Positions 1 through 6,379 of a DNA stretch of 6,882 bases are shown piece after piece; within the stretch, counting starts at the first letter, position 1; each line of letters opens with the position of its first letter. The translations under genes and the position numbers were made by a program. Source of the stretch: an uncultured euryarchaeote (GTDB taxonomy: Archaea > Thermoplasmatota > Poseidoniia > Poseidoniales > Poseidoniaceae); assembly GCA_937892665.1 (NCBI GenBank), contig CALBJF010000286.1, forward strand, positions 1 to 6,882, in the 5' to 3' direction. A model generated the notes under the pieces. It did not search any database. It was not told the origin of the DNA and worked only from the letters and a program-made list of their open reading frames with translations.

Positions 1-839
1 CCGACTGTGACCAGTACTTTGTCAACATTGAGTTTCTCGAATTCTGTACCTTCCTTCGCATCCTTTGGAGTGTACAAGAGGTCGACACTTCCGTCATCCT
101 TTGCATCGATTCCCTTTGCGAATACTTTGGTATGAACCTTGATTTTCTGCTTCTTTATAGCGATTTCAAGTGGTCTTCGGAGTTCCTTGTCAAAGATTGG
201 CAATACGGAGTCCATTGCTTCAATGATGGTGACTTCACTTCCAAGCATTCGGAAGGTTATTCCTAATTCGAGTCCGATGTAACCTCCACCAACAACAGCG
301 ATTCGCTTTGGTAATTCTTCCAGAGACAATGCTTCTTTTGAGGAAATAACGTGCTCGCCGTATTTCATGAATGGTAATTCAATTGGTACTGAACCATTTG
401 CGAGAATCACATTTTCTGCTTGAATGAGTAAGGCATCTTTGCCTTTTCCAATCTTGACGGTTTTTGCGTCTTGGAATTCAGCCCAGCCGTTGACCAATTC
501 AACACCCGCGTTCTTGAGCAGTGCTTCGACACCTTTGTTGAGTCGATCAACAATGGAATCTTTCCATCCCACAGTGTTAGCCATGTTCAATTCAGCAGGT
601 CCTGGAATACTGATTCCCATGTGACCATCTTTTTCTGCATGCTTTGCAAGTTTGTGGAATGTATGTGCTGCATGGATGAGTGCTTTCGAAGGAATGCACC
701 CTCGTATCAGGCATGTGCCTCCAACACGTTGTCCTTCTACGATTACTGTGTCTAGGCCAAGTTGTCCAGCACGGATTGCAGCGACATAGCCACCAGGTCC
801 AGCACCAACAACCAATACTTTGCATTGACGTGTTTTCAT
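1..839 (-). CDS. lpdA: Dihydrolipoyl dehydrogenase (E3), partial at its C-terminus
   Basis: FAD flavoprotein that reoxidises the dihydrolipoyl arm of E2 and passes electrons to NAD+; cytoplasmic. My translation from ATG at 839 stays open for 279 codons to the window edge; the family is usually about 460-480 residues, so the rest of the NAD domain, the central domain and the dimer interface with its His-Glu pair lie outside. Seen: FAD-binding GAGPGG at residues 12-17, redox disulfide GGTCLIRGCIPSK with Cys43 and Cys48, and NAD-binding GGGYIG at about 184-189. Stretches such as AAIRAGQLG, GWKDSIVDRL and KGVEALLK resemble the Pseudomonas branched-chain E3 (LpdV) as I remember it. The loop between the cysteines reads LIRG rather than the usual LNVG. 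A GAGG ribosome-binding site overlaps the E2 stop codon 8 bases before the ATG, and the gap to E2 is 10 bases, so it is the last seen gene of the operon. Its E3 identity is very secure; service to other lipoyl enzymes in the cell is likely but not shown. Confidence 0.96.
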   Translation of the reverse strand, partial: MKTRQCKVLVVGAGPGGYVAAIRAGQLGLDTVIVEGQRVGGTCLIRGCIPSKALIHAAHTFHKLAKHAEKDGHMGISIPGPAELNMANTVGWKDSIVDRLNKGVEALLKNAGVELVNGWAEFQDAKTVKIGKGKDALLIQAENVILANGSVPIELPFMKYGEHVISSKEALSLEELPKRIAVVGGGYIGLELGITFRMLGSEVTIIEAMDSVLPIFDKELRRPLEIAIKKQKIKVHTKVFAKGIDAKDDGSVDLLYTPKDAKEGTEFEKLNVDKVLVTV

Positions 840-849
840 TTCAATAACC

Positions 850-2133
850 TCACATGAAGATTGTAGCAGGGTGTTCAAGCATAGACTTGAGCAACTGAAC
901 AAGACTTGCACCATCGTGTCCGTCTACGACTCTGTGATCCCAAGATGAAGAGAGGTTCATTATTCGACGAACTTCAACACGACCTTCGATAACGACTGCA
1001 CGGTCTTTTGCATTATGAACTCCAAGGATTCCAACTTCTGGTTTGTTGATAATCGGTGTTGCACCAAGTCCACCCATTCGACCAAGGCTTGTGATGGTGA
1101 ATGTAGAACCAGAGAGGTCATCGGCGCCAGCCTTTCCATCTCGCGTTGCTTGAGTGACACGTCCCATTTCAGCAGCAGCGGCCCAAATGTCCATTGCTTC
1201 AACATGCTTGACGACTGGAACGTAGAGTCCACGGTCAGTTTGAGTAGCGATTCCAAGATGAACTCCTTCGTGTCGAGTTACGACTCCAGCCTCGTCATCA
1301 TAGAGAGCATTGCACTCAGGGCGTTGTCCAAGACCTTTGACCAAAGCCAGCATGATGAATGGGAGATACGTCAACTTCGGAGCACCCTCTGGGCGAGTTG
1401 CATTGAGATGTTGTCGAAGCGCCTCTAATTCTGTTACATCAACTTCTTCAAAGTATGAGAAGTGAGCAATCGTAGAGTATGAGGCCATCATCGAATCAGC
1501 AATCTTTCGTCGCAGACCGATAACTTTGATGTCTTCAGTTCCAGTCTTTGTAACACGTGCGCTTCCACCGATTGGCATCGATGAACTTGCACGACTTGCA
1601 CCACCGCTGAGGTGGACATCGAGATCAGCATGAGTGATTCTTCCTGCAGGACCCGATCCTGCAACGTGGTACAAATCAACACCAGCAGAGCGTGCACGTT
1701 GTCGAACTGCAGGACTTGCTAGTGGCTTTGTCCCTGGTGCACGTTCGACTGCTGGACCTGCTACAGAAACAGGTGCGGCTACAGGCTGTGGTGCTGGCTC
1801 TGGAGTTGCAACAGGTTCAGGGACTGGATCTGGTTTGGATTCAACTTCTTCCTTTACGGGTGCTTCATCTGAAGCAGAAGCGTTTCCGTCTCCATCGACA
1901 TCAAACTCGATGCAAACAACACCGACTGGTAAGATGTCTCCTGCTTCACCGATAATCTTGCTCACAGTTCCATCGCATGGGGCTGGAATCTCGACGGTTG
2001 CTTTGTCGGTCATGACCGAGAGAATCGGATCATCTTCTTTGACAGAGTCTCCTACTGAGACCATCCATTCTACTACTTCGCCTTCTACGACGCCTTCTCC
2101 GATATCTGGTAATTTGAATGCAAATGTTCCCAT
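850..2133 (-). CDS. bkdB: Branched-chain 2-oxoacid dehydrogenase E2, dihydrolipoyl acyltransferase
   Basis: Core of the complex: its lipoyl arm takes the acyl group from E1 and transfers it to CoA. The 427 residues show the full E2 order. A single lipoyl domain spans about 1-80, with the lipoylation site Lys44 in VMTDKATVEIP. A Pro/Ala/Val/Glu-rich swinging linker covers about 91-135. The peripheral subunit-binding domain covers about 137-172 (PLASPAVRQRARSAGVDL, then GSGPAGRI). The catalytic domain covers about 200-427, with active-site His400 and Asp404 in DHRVVDG. Length and domain count fit bacterial BkdB; PDH E2 proteins of proteobacteria often carry more lipoyl domains. The motifs VIGLRRKIA, AHFSYFEEVDVT and NLSSSWDHRVVDG match Pseudomonas BkdB closely from memory, so branched-chain acyl substrates are the best guess; pyruvate or acetoin remain possible. 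ATG lies 2 bases after the E1 beta stop, with AGGTGG 7 bases upstream. Confidence 0.95.
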   Translation of the reverse strand: MGTFAFKLPDIGEGVVEGEVVEWMVSVGDSVKEDDPILSVMTDKATVEIPAPCDGTVSKIIGEAGDILPVGVVCIEFDVDGDGNASASDEAPVKEEVESKPDPVPEPVATPEPAPQPVAAPVSVAGPAVERAPGTKPLASPAVRQRARSAGVDLYHVAGSGPAGRITHADLDVHLSGGASRASSSMPIGGSARVTKTGTEDIKVIGLRRKIADSMMASYSTIAHFSYFEEVDVTELEALRQHLNATRPEGAPKLTYLPFIMLALVKGLGQRPECNALYDDEAGVVTRHEGVHLGIATQTDRGLYVPVVKHVEAMDIWAAAAEMGRVTQATRDGKAGADDLSGSTFTITSLGRMGGLGATPIINKPEVGILGVHNAKDRAVVIEGRVEVRRIMNLSSSWDHRVVDGHDGASLVQLLKSMLEHPATIFM

Positions 2134-2135
2134 AT

Positions 2136-3146
2136 TTATTCCACCTGTGTTTTGTTTATTGCATCAGCGATTCGCTGAGGACTTGGCATGTAATCCCATT
2201 CCGTTGTATGCGGGAATGGTGTGTCCCAACCGGTGACACGTTGAATTGGTGCTTCAAGATGATAGAAACATCGCTCTTGGATTGATGCGCTCATTTCCGC
2301 TCCAAACCCACTGGTTTTGGGAGCTTCATGAACAATCACACATCGTCCTGTTTTCTTGATTGAATTTACAACAGTATCTCTGTCCCATGGGACGAGTGTC
2401 TGAAGATCAATGAGTTCACAGTCGATTCCTGAATCTTTGATTGCCTGTTCTGCAACATGAACCATTGTTCCGTAAGCGATAACAGTACAAGCGTTCCCTT
2501 CTCTGACGATTCGTGCTTGTTCGAGGGGCACGGTGTAATGTCCTTCAGGGACATCAGCATCTGGATGGCCAGTCCATGTTGGGACGTTGTGCGGGTCTCC
2601 ATAGAACGGACCTCGGTAACATCGCTTAGGTTCAAAGAAAATGACCGGGTCATTGCACTCAATTGCAGAGAGGAGTAGGCCTTTAGCATTGTACGGATTT
2701 GAACAGTAGACCACTTTCAGTCCAGGGGTGTGTGTAAATTGAGCCTCTGGGGATTGTGAGTGATGATGTCCACCCTTGATTCCTCCACCAGCAGGTGTAC
2801 GGAAAGTGAGTGGTGCTGTGAATTCTCCACCTGAGCGATGGCGGACCTTTGCAATTTCATTGACAATTTGGTCATATGCTGGGAAAATATAGTCTGCGAA
2901 CTGAATTTCAGCAACTGGACGAAGCCCGTTAAGTCCCATACCCATTGCAATTGCAGCGATGCCACCTTCTGCAAGAGGTGAGTCAAAGACTCTGTGTGCT
3001 CCATATTCCTCTTGAAGGCCTTCTGTTACTCGGAATACGCCTCCAAAGAATCCTATGTCTTCGCCAAAGATAACCACATTTGGGTCTTCTTTCAGGGAAA
3101 TCGACAACGCTGAATTAAGCGATTTGATCATGTTCATGTCAGCCAT
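2136..3146 (-). CDS. bkdA2: Branched-chain 2-oxoacid dehydrogenase E1 component, beta subunit
   Basis: With E1 alpha it forms the ThDP-dependent heterotetramer that decarboxylates the 2-oxoacid and acylates the lipoyl group of E2. The reading frame is open further upstream (to an ATG at 3260), but those 38 residues lie inside the E1 alpha gene and do not look like an E1 beta N-terminus. The ATG at 3146 follows the E1 alpha stop by 4 bases, has AAGTGAG just before it, and gives 336 residues, close to the 339 I recall for Pseudomonas BkdA2. Seen: GEDIGFFGGVFRVTEGL at about 28-44, the ThDP-activating Glu60 in LAEGG, EIQFADY at 80-86, the HHHSQSPEA loop with His129, FEPKR at 171-175, and the C-terminal HEAPKTSGFGAE and RVTGWDTPFPH. 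All family landmarks are intact. The branched-chain assignment over pyruvate rests on remembered similarity to BkdA2. Confidence 0.95.
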   Translation of the reverse strand: MADMNMIKSLNSALSISLKEDPNVVIFGEDIGFFGGVFRVTEGLQEEYGAHRVFDSPLAEGGIAAIAMGMGLNGLRPVAEIQFADYIFPAYDQIVNEIAKVRHRSGGEFTAPLTFRTPAGGGIKGGHHHSQSPEAQFTHTPGLKVVYCSNPYNAKGLLLSAIECNDPVIFFEPKRCYRGPFYGDPHNVPTWTGHPDADVPEGHYTVPLEQARIVREGNACTVIAYGTMVHVAEQAIKDSGIDCELIDLQTLVPWDRDTVVNSIKKTGRCVIVHEAPKTSGFGAEMSASIQERCFYHLEAPIQRVTGWDTPFPHTTEWDYMPSPQRIADAINKTQVE

Positions 3147-3150
3147 AATC

Positions 3151-4392
3151 TCACTTCCCAAGTTCCTCTCTTTGTTCTTGGATGTGCCAAGGAACGGTCT
3201 CGTAGACTTCGGTGAAAATTGTTGAAGCAGGTGGATACGGTCCCGAAGCAAGATCTCCAAACTCGCACGCTTCCTTGTATGCTGTCATGACGTCATCGTC
3301 AATCTTCTGAGCAAGTGCAGAGTGCTTCTCTTCATCCCAGACCTCAATGGAGATCAAATGGTCTTTCAGTCTCTGAATAGGGTCTCCACCTGGCCAGAAT
3401 GTTGCTTCGTCGTTTGGACGATATGCAGATGGGTCATCTGAGGATGAATGTGCGCCTGCTCTGTAGGTGTATACTTCGATGTGAGTTGGTCCGAGGCCTG
3501 CTTCTGTTCGTTGACGTGCCCATTGGGTGATGCTGTATAGAGCAAGGAAATCGTTTCCATCGACTCGAAACGATGGAATGTCATATGCCAGGCCACGCTC
3601 AGCAAACGTCTTCCCACCAGTTGCGAGATTGGCGTGGGTCGAGATTGCCCATTGGTTGTTTACAACGTTGAGAATAACAGGTGGCTTGAATGTTGATGCG
3701 AAGTTGAGCGCATAGTGATAGTCGCCTTGAGCGGATGTTCCGTCCCCAAGCCATGTAATGCAAGCCTCATCTTTTCCTTGGTAAGCACTCGCCATTGCTA
3801 CGCCGACAGCTTGGGAGAATTGAGTCCCCACAGGAGATGATATCGAAATAAATCTGCCTTCTTTGTAGGTGTAGTGGACTGGCATTTGTCTTCCACGAAC
3901 GTTGTCTTCTGTATTTCCAATGCAATGGCAAATCATGCTCACCATGTCTCGTCCACGTACAAATTGAGCACCAGGTTGTCTGTATGAGGGGAATATCCAA
4001 TCTTGCTCTTTCAATGCCATTGTTTGTGCAATTGCAATTGCTTCTTCGCCGAATGAACGCATGTAGAATGAAAGTTTTCCAGTACGTTGCATTTTGATCA
4101 TTCGATCGTCAAAGATTCGCAAGCGCATCATGTATTCCAATCCCTCAATCATCGTTGCTTTATCGAGGTTAGGATCCCACTCACCTTTCGCTTCACCATT
4201 ATCGTCGAGAACTCGAACGAGGCCTCGTGCATGAGATGCTGTATCATCGGATGTACATGTTGATGGATCTGGTCTGTTGAGATCTTCTGGTTGCTCCTTG
4301 AATGAGCCTCCAAAATCAGCAGATTCGCCAGGTCTAAACGGAGGAGTTCCGATGGTGTAAGGCGCTGTTGTCGCCGTTCTTCTCTCCGTCAT
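3151..4392 (-). CDS. bkdA1: Branched-chain 2-oxoacid dehydrogenase E1 component, alpha subunit
   Basis: ThDP-binding half of E1. The 413 residues are near the 410 I recall for Pseudomonas BkdA1, and include the long N-terminal arm (about 1-75) typical of branched-chain rather than Gram-positive PDH E1 alpha. Seen: RVLDDNGEAKGEW at about 60-72, SFYMRSFGEEA at 108-118, and the ThDP/Mg motif from G216-D217-G218 to N245-N246 (GDG...NN). Also seen are RVDGND at 276-281 and the active-site phosphorylation-loop segment YRAGAHSSSDDPSAYRP at about 310-326. HS[ST]SDD in that loop is characteristic of branched-chain E1, and the C-terminus HIQEQREELGK also mirrors BkdA1. The ATG overlaps the lipA stop as ATGA and is preceded by GAGGTGA at a 4-base spacing, which fixes the start and suggests coupled translation with lipA. 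An acetoin or pyruvate role is less likely. Confidence 0.96.
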   Translation of the reverse strand: MTERRTATTAPYTIGTPPFRPGESADFGGSFKEQPEDLNRPDPSTCTSDDTASHARGLVRVLDDNGEAKGEWDPNLDKATMIEGLEYMMRLRIFDDRMIKMQRTGKLSFYMRSFGEEAIAIAQTMALKEQDWIFPSYRQPGAQFVRGRDMVSMICHCIGNTEDNVRGRQMPVHYTYKEGRFISISSPVGTQFSQAVGVAMASAYQGKDEACITWLGDGTSAQGDYHYALNFASTFKPPVILNVVNNQWAISTHANLATGGKTFAERGLAYDIPSFRVDGNDFLALYSITQWARQRTEAGLGPTHIEVYTYRAGAHSSSDDPSAYRPNDEATFWPGGDPIQRLKDHLISIEVWDEEKHSALAQKIDDDVMTAYKEACEFGDLASGPYPPASTIFTEVYETVPWHIQEQREELGK

Positions 4393-5402
4393 TGGTTCAC
4401 CTCACCATGACTCGGGTTTAAGGGATGTTGGTGAATTGCTATGGGCTGTACTTTCACATACGCTCCTGGCATCTCTTCTTCATTAGTTGCATCTAACGTC
4501 TTTCGCATAAGCAACCCTGCCTTGTAAGATGAGCGGACTAGTGGTCCACAAGCCACGCCTGAAAAGCCCATTTCAATCGCCGCCTTCGCCCATACGTCAT
4601 ACATTTCTGGTTCAGGGAATCGATCGACTGTAAGGTGGTTTTTAGATGGTGCAAGATACTGACCTATTGTCAGTAAATCGACCTTTGCATCCCGGAGGAG
4701 TTGCATAGCCTCTAGGACTTCTCCGTCGGTTTCACCAACGCCGACCATAATCGAGGATTTTGTAATCATGTCAGGACGAAGCCGTTTAGCTTCTTTGAGT
4801 ATCATAATCGATTGTTCGAACGATGCTCTCGGATCACGTACGACTGAATCCAGTCTTGGAACGCATTCAACATTGTGGGCGAAAACGATGAGTGGGCTTG
4901 CTTTTAGGAGGTGAGCCAGATCATCAACATCTCCAGCGAGGTCTGAGCAGAGGAGTTCAAGTGTGACCTCAGGAGAGGATTTTGCCACTGCAGCGAGGCA
5001 TTTTTTGTAGTGGTCTGCTCCAGAATCTTCTAAATCATCTCGATTAACAACAGTGATTACAGCATGCCTTAGATTCATTGAAGACACAGCTTCAGCAAGA
5101 TGCTGAGGCTCTTCTTGGTCGAGCGGAGGTGGTGTCTTACGAGTTCCAACTGCACAGAAACGGCATCCCCTGGTACATTCTTTTCCTGCAATCATGAAGG
5201 TTGCATCTCCGCTTGACCAACATTCGTGAATATTCGGGCATTTTGCTTCCTGGCAAACGGTGTGAAGTTTGTTGTCTTTCACAGCATCCATTGTTTCATT
5301 GAACATTTGCTGCTCTTTCCCAGATGGAAGTTTTGTACGAAACCAGTTTGGTAAACGAGGCCTAGGTGCTTTCAGCGATGCCATTTTTAGATTTTTACTC
5401 AT
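4389..5402 (-). CDS. lipA: Lipoyl synthase (radical SAM)
   Basis: Inserts two sulfurs into the octanoyl chain already bound to an E2 or GcvH lysine, making lipoyl. The 337 residues carry both iron-sulfur cluster motifs. The auxiliary sacrificial cluster is C50-x4-C55-x5-C61 (CQEAKCPNIHEC). The radical SAM cluster is C76-x3-C80-x2-C83 (CTRGCRFC). The RSSY motif is at 290-293, with its serine ligand to the auxiliary cluster. Other family segments are ATFMIAG, NRDDLEDSGADH, MVGVGET and LTIGQYL. Substitutions include FAHNVECVP where many LipA read (F)NHN(L/I)ETVP. A C-terminal tail of about 40 residues follows RSSYKAG, with no known motif. Start at 5402 rather than the in-frame ATG at 5384: only the former has a ribosome-binding site (GAGGGGGTGAT). 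First gene of the operon whose E2 it presumably lipoylates. No octanoyltransferase (LipB/LipM) or ligase (LplA) is visible here, so the octanoyl supply is unknown. Confidence 0.96.
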   Translation of the reverse strand: MSKNLKMASLKAPRPRLPNWFRTKLPSGKEQQMFNETMDAVKDNKLHTVCQEAKCPNIHECWSSGDATFMIAGKECTRGCRFCAVGTRKTPPPLDQEEPQHLAEAVSSMNLRHAVITVVNRDDLEDSGADHYKKCLAAVAKSSPEVTLELLCSDLAGDVDDLAHLLKASPLIVFAHNVECVPRLDSVVRDPRASFEQSIMILKEAKRLRPDMITKSSIMVGVGETDGEVLEAMQLLRDAKVDLLTIGQYLAPSKNHLTVDRFPEPEMYDVWAKAAIEMGFSGVACGPLVRSSYKAGLLMRKTLDATNEEEMPGAYVKVQPIAIHQHPLNPSHGEVNQ

Positions 5403-5405
5403 GAC

Positions 5406-5416
5406 ATCACCCCCTC
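5406..5416 (-). promoter_or_regulatory. Ribosome-binding site of lipA
   Basis: On the minus strand the bases read GAGGGGGTGAT, ending 3 bases before the ATG at 5402. This matches the extended Shine-Dalgarno core GGTGAT, complementary to the archaeal 16S 3' end (ATCACCTCC). It decides the lipA start over the in-frame ATG at 5384, which has no such site. Confidence 0.75.
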
Positions 5417-5462
5417 GATGTTACGGCCACATGAACGAACATGAAAAAGGTGTGCAGGGGCG

Positions 5463-5476
5463 AAATCATGTGATTT
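5463..5476. promoter_or_regulatory. Perfect inverted repeat, candidate operator
   Basis: AAATCA-TG-TGATTT is a perfect 6+2+6 dyad midway between lipA and the SDR, directly abutting or overlapping the TATA-like stretch used for the SDR. The compact symmetric shape suits a dimeric helix-turn-helix protein such as an Lrp/AsnC-type regulator, the class that often controls branched-chain amino acid genes. The dyad is seen; binding and the class of regulator are inference. Confidence 0.4.
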
Positions 5477-5518
5477 TGAAATACGAGCATTGATGAATGC
5501 GAGTTGTTAAGCCGAAAC

Positions 5519-6256
5519 ATGGCCAATCCAACTGTACTTGTTACGGGTGGTGCAAAGCGTATCGGCAAGGCCATAGTCGAACATTTTTCACGCAAAGGTT
5601 ACTCCGTCATCATCCATGTCGCCTCTTCATTGGAAGAGGGAAATCATTTGGCAGAAGAGTTGCGAACTTCAGGAGCCAAGGCGGATGTCCTCCAAACCGA
5701 CTTAACAGATGAGAGCGCAACAGAAATGCTTGTGGAACAAGTTGAAAACCATCCATTTGTCAAGGAACGAGGTGGACTTGATGTCCTCGTTCACAACGCT
5801 TCTAAATACAGTCAAATCTCGATTGAAGATCTTACGGTTGAAGATATGAGGGTAATGAATCGGTTACATGTCGAATCCCCGTTGCAATTGACACAAGGAT
5901 TGTCTCTTTGCCTCTCTTCTATAGAAGGTTGTGTTGTTGCCTTAACCGACACTTCTGGCGGCCAACATTGGGAAAAATTGTCTCATTACACAGCTAGTAA
6001 GGCCGGCTTGCGCCAACTCATGTTTGGGCTCGCTGGTGAACTTGCTCCTCACATTCGGGTCAACTGTGTTGGGCCTGGAGCGATTCTTTCGGCTGATTGG
6101 GAACAGGAGCATTTCGACAATGTTTTGCAACGTGTTCCTTTACGCCGTTCTGGTACGCCAGAGGACATTGCATCTGCGGTTTTCTTTCTGGCAAATGCCC
6201 CATACATCACTGGGCAGGAACTGAAAGTTGACGGTGGATGGACACTTTCTCCATAG
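5519..6256 (+). CDS. Short-chain dehydrogenase/reductase, pteridine reductase (PTR1/FolM)-like
   Basis: NAD(P)H-dependent Rossmann oxidoreductase of 245 residues, a normal length for a classical SDR. Seen: the nucleotide-binding motif TGGAKRIG at 9-16, whose Lys-Arg pair favours NADPH; HNAS at 92-95 in place of NNAG; the active-site Tyr157 and Lys161 in YTASK; and the C-terminal TGQELKVDGGW. The residue 13 before Tyr157, normally the catalytic Ser, is Asp144 (LTDTSGG). An Asp-Tyr-Lys triad with GGAKR(I/L)G and (N/H)NAS is the pattern of trypanosomatid PTR1 and E. coli FolM, which reduce pterins or dihydrofolate. The substrate here is therefore plausibly a pterin, but Ser146 two residues on could also serve, so a generic SDR is not excluded. 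ATG 5519 is chosen because it begins just before the first strand, as is usual. An in-frame TTG at 5504 would add five residues. No clear ribosome-binding site is seen, so a short-leader or leaderless mRNA is possible. Confidence 0.85.
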   Translation: MANPTVLVTGGAKRIGKAIVEHFSRKGYSVIIHVASSLEEGNHLAEELRTSGAKADVLQTDLTDESATEMLVEQVENHPFVKERGGLDVLVHNASKYSQISIEDLTVEDMRVMNRLHVESPLQLTQGLSLCLSSIEGCVVALTDTSGGQHWEKLSHYTASKAGLRQLMFGLAGELAPHIRVNCVGPGAILSADWEQEHFDNVLQRVPLRRSGTPEDIASAVFFLANAPYITGQELKVDGGWTLSP

Positions 6257-6257
6257 G

Positions 6258-6278
6258 GAAGGATTTCATACATCCTTC
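6258..6278 (+). repeat. Small hairpin after the SDR stop codon
   Basis: GAAGGAT (6258-6264) pairs with ATCCTTC (6272-6278) around a 7-base loop, one base after the SDR stop codon; G-T pairs could extend it slightly. It could mark the 3' end of the SDR message, but there is no U-run and archaeal termination does not need a hairpin. Its loop region TTTCATA (6264-6270) also sits about 23-29 bases before the tRNA and could be a weak TATA element for the tRNA instead. Either role is uncertain. Confidence 0.3.
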
Positions 6279-6292
6279 TTCCCAGCGGTGTT

Positions 6293-6379
6293 ATCGAGGT
6301 GGCTGAGGTGGTCAAAGGCGCCGGGCTTAAGATCCGGTCCCATATGGGTTCGAGGGTTCAAATCCCTCCCTCGATACCA
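6293..6379 (+). tRNA. tRNA-Leu (anticodon UAA), CCA encoded
   Basis: I folded it by hand. The acceptor stem ATCGAGG (6293-6299) pairs fully with CCTCGAT (6369-6375). The D stem is GCT/GGC (6302-6304 with 6317-6319), with GGTCAAA in its loop. The anticodon stem CCGGG/TCCGG (6321-6325 with 6333-6337) encloses loop CTTAAGA with anticodon TAA at 6328-6330. A 14-base variable arm TCCCATATGGGTTC has a CCC/GGG stem. The T stem GAGGG/CCCTC encloses TTCAAAT. The discriminator is A6376, followed by an encoded CCA. No intron is present. Reads UUA, and UUG by wobble. The D-arm, the GATCCGG anticodon arm and the short type II arm are of the archaeal pattern, the best taxonomic marker in this window. The first base pair is A-U where archaeal tRNA-Leu usually has G-C. 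The gene sits on the plus strand between the SDR and a secreted-protein gene. Confidence 0.96.

Larger units (their letters stand above)
5403..5518. promoter_or_regulatory. Divergent intergenic region with promoters of the lipA-bkd operon and the SDR gene
   Basis: The 116 bases separate two divergent transcription units, so both promoters should lie here unless a start sits inside a gene. For lipA (minus strand) a T-rich CCTTTTTCATG at 5450-5440 is a weak TATA-like candidate; initiation about 26 bases downstream would leave a short leader carrying the ribosome-binding site. For the SDR (plus strand) ATTTTGAAATA at 5473-5483 is the best TATA-like stretch, predicting a start near 5504-5510 and a very short leader. 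Neither matches the archaeal TTTAWA consensus well. The region also holds a direct repeat ACATGAA (5429-5435 and 5439-5445) and a perfect dyad at 5463-5476. Presence of promoters is inferred from gene layout; their exact places are weakly supported. Confidence 0.5.

Noticed and set aside
1015..1428. Plus-strand 137-residue open frame antisense to E2
   Set aside because: It falls wholly within the conserved E2 catalytic domain and shows no motif or ribosome-binding site of its own.
1800..1865. Repeat-like GGTTC/GGATCTGG motifs on the plus strand
   Set aside because: They are the codons of the alternating Pro, Glu and Val residues in the E2 swinging linker, not a DNA repeat element.
1634..2236. 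Plus-strand 200-residue open frame rich in Thr, Ser, Gly and Ala
   Set aside because: It lies antisense to the E2 gene, and its low-complexity composition mirrors the Pro/Ala-rich linker codons on the other strand. E2 is intact and unambiguous.
3147..3260. N-terminal extension of E1 beta from ATG at 3260
   Set aside because: The extra 38 residues are E1 alpha coding sequence read in another frame, do not resemble an E1 beta N-terminus, and the ATG at 3146 has its own ribosome-binding site and normal length.
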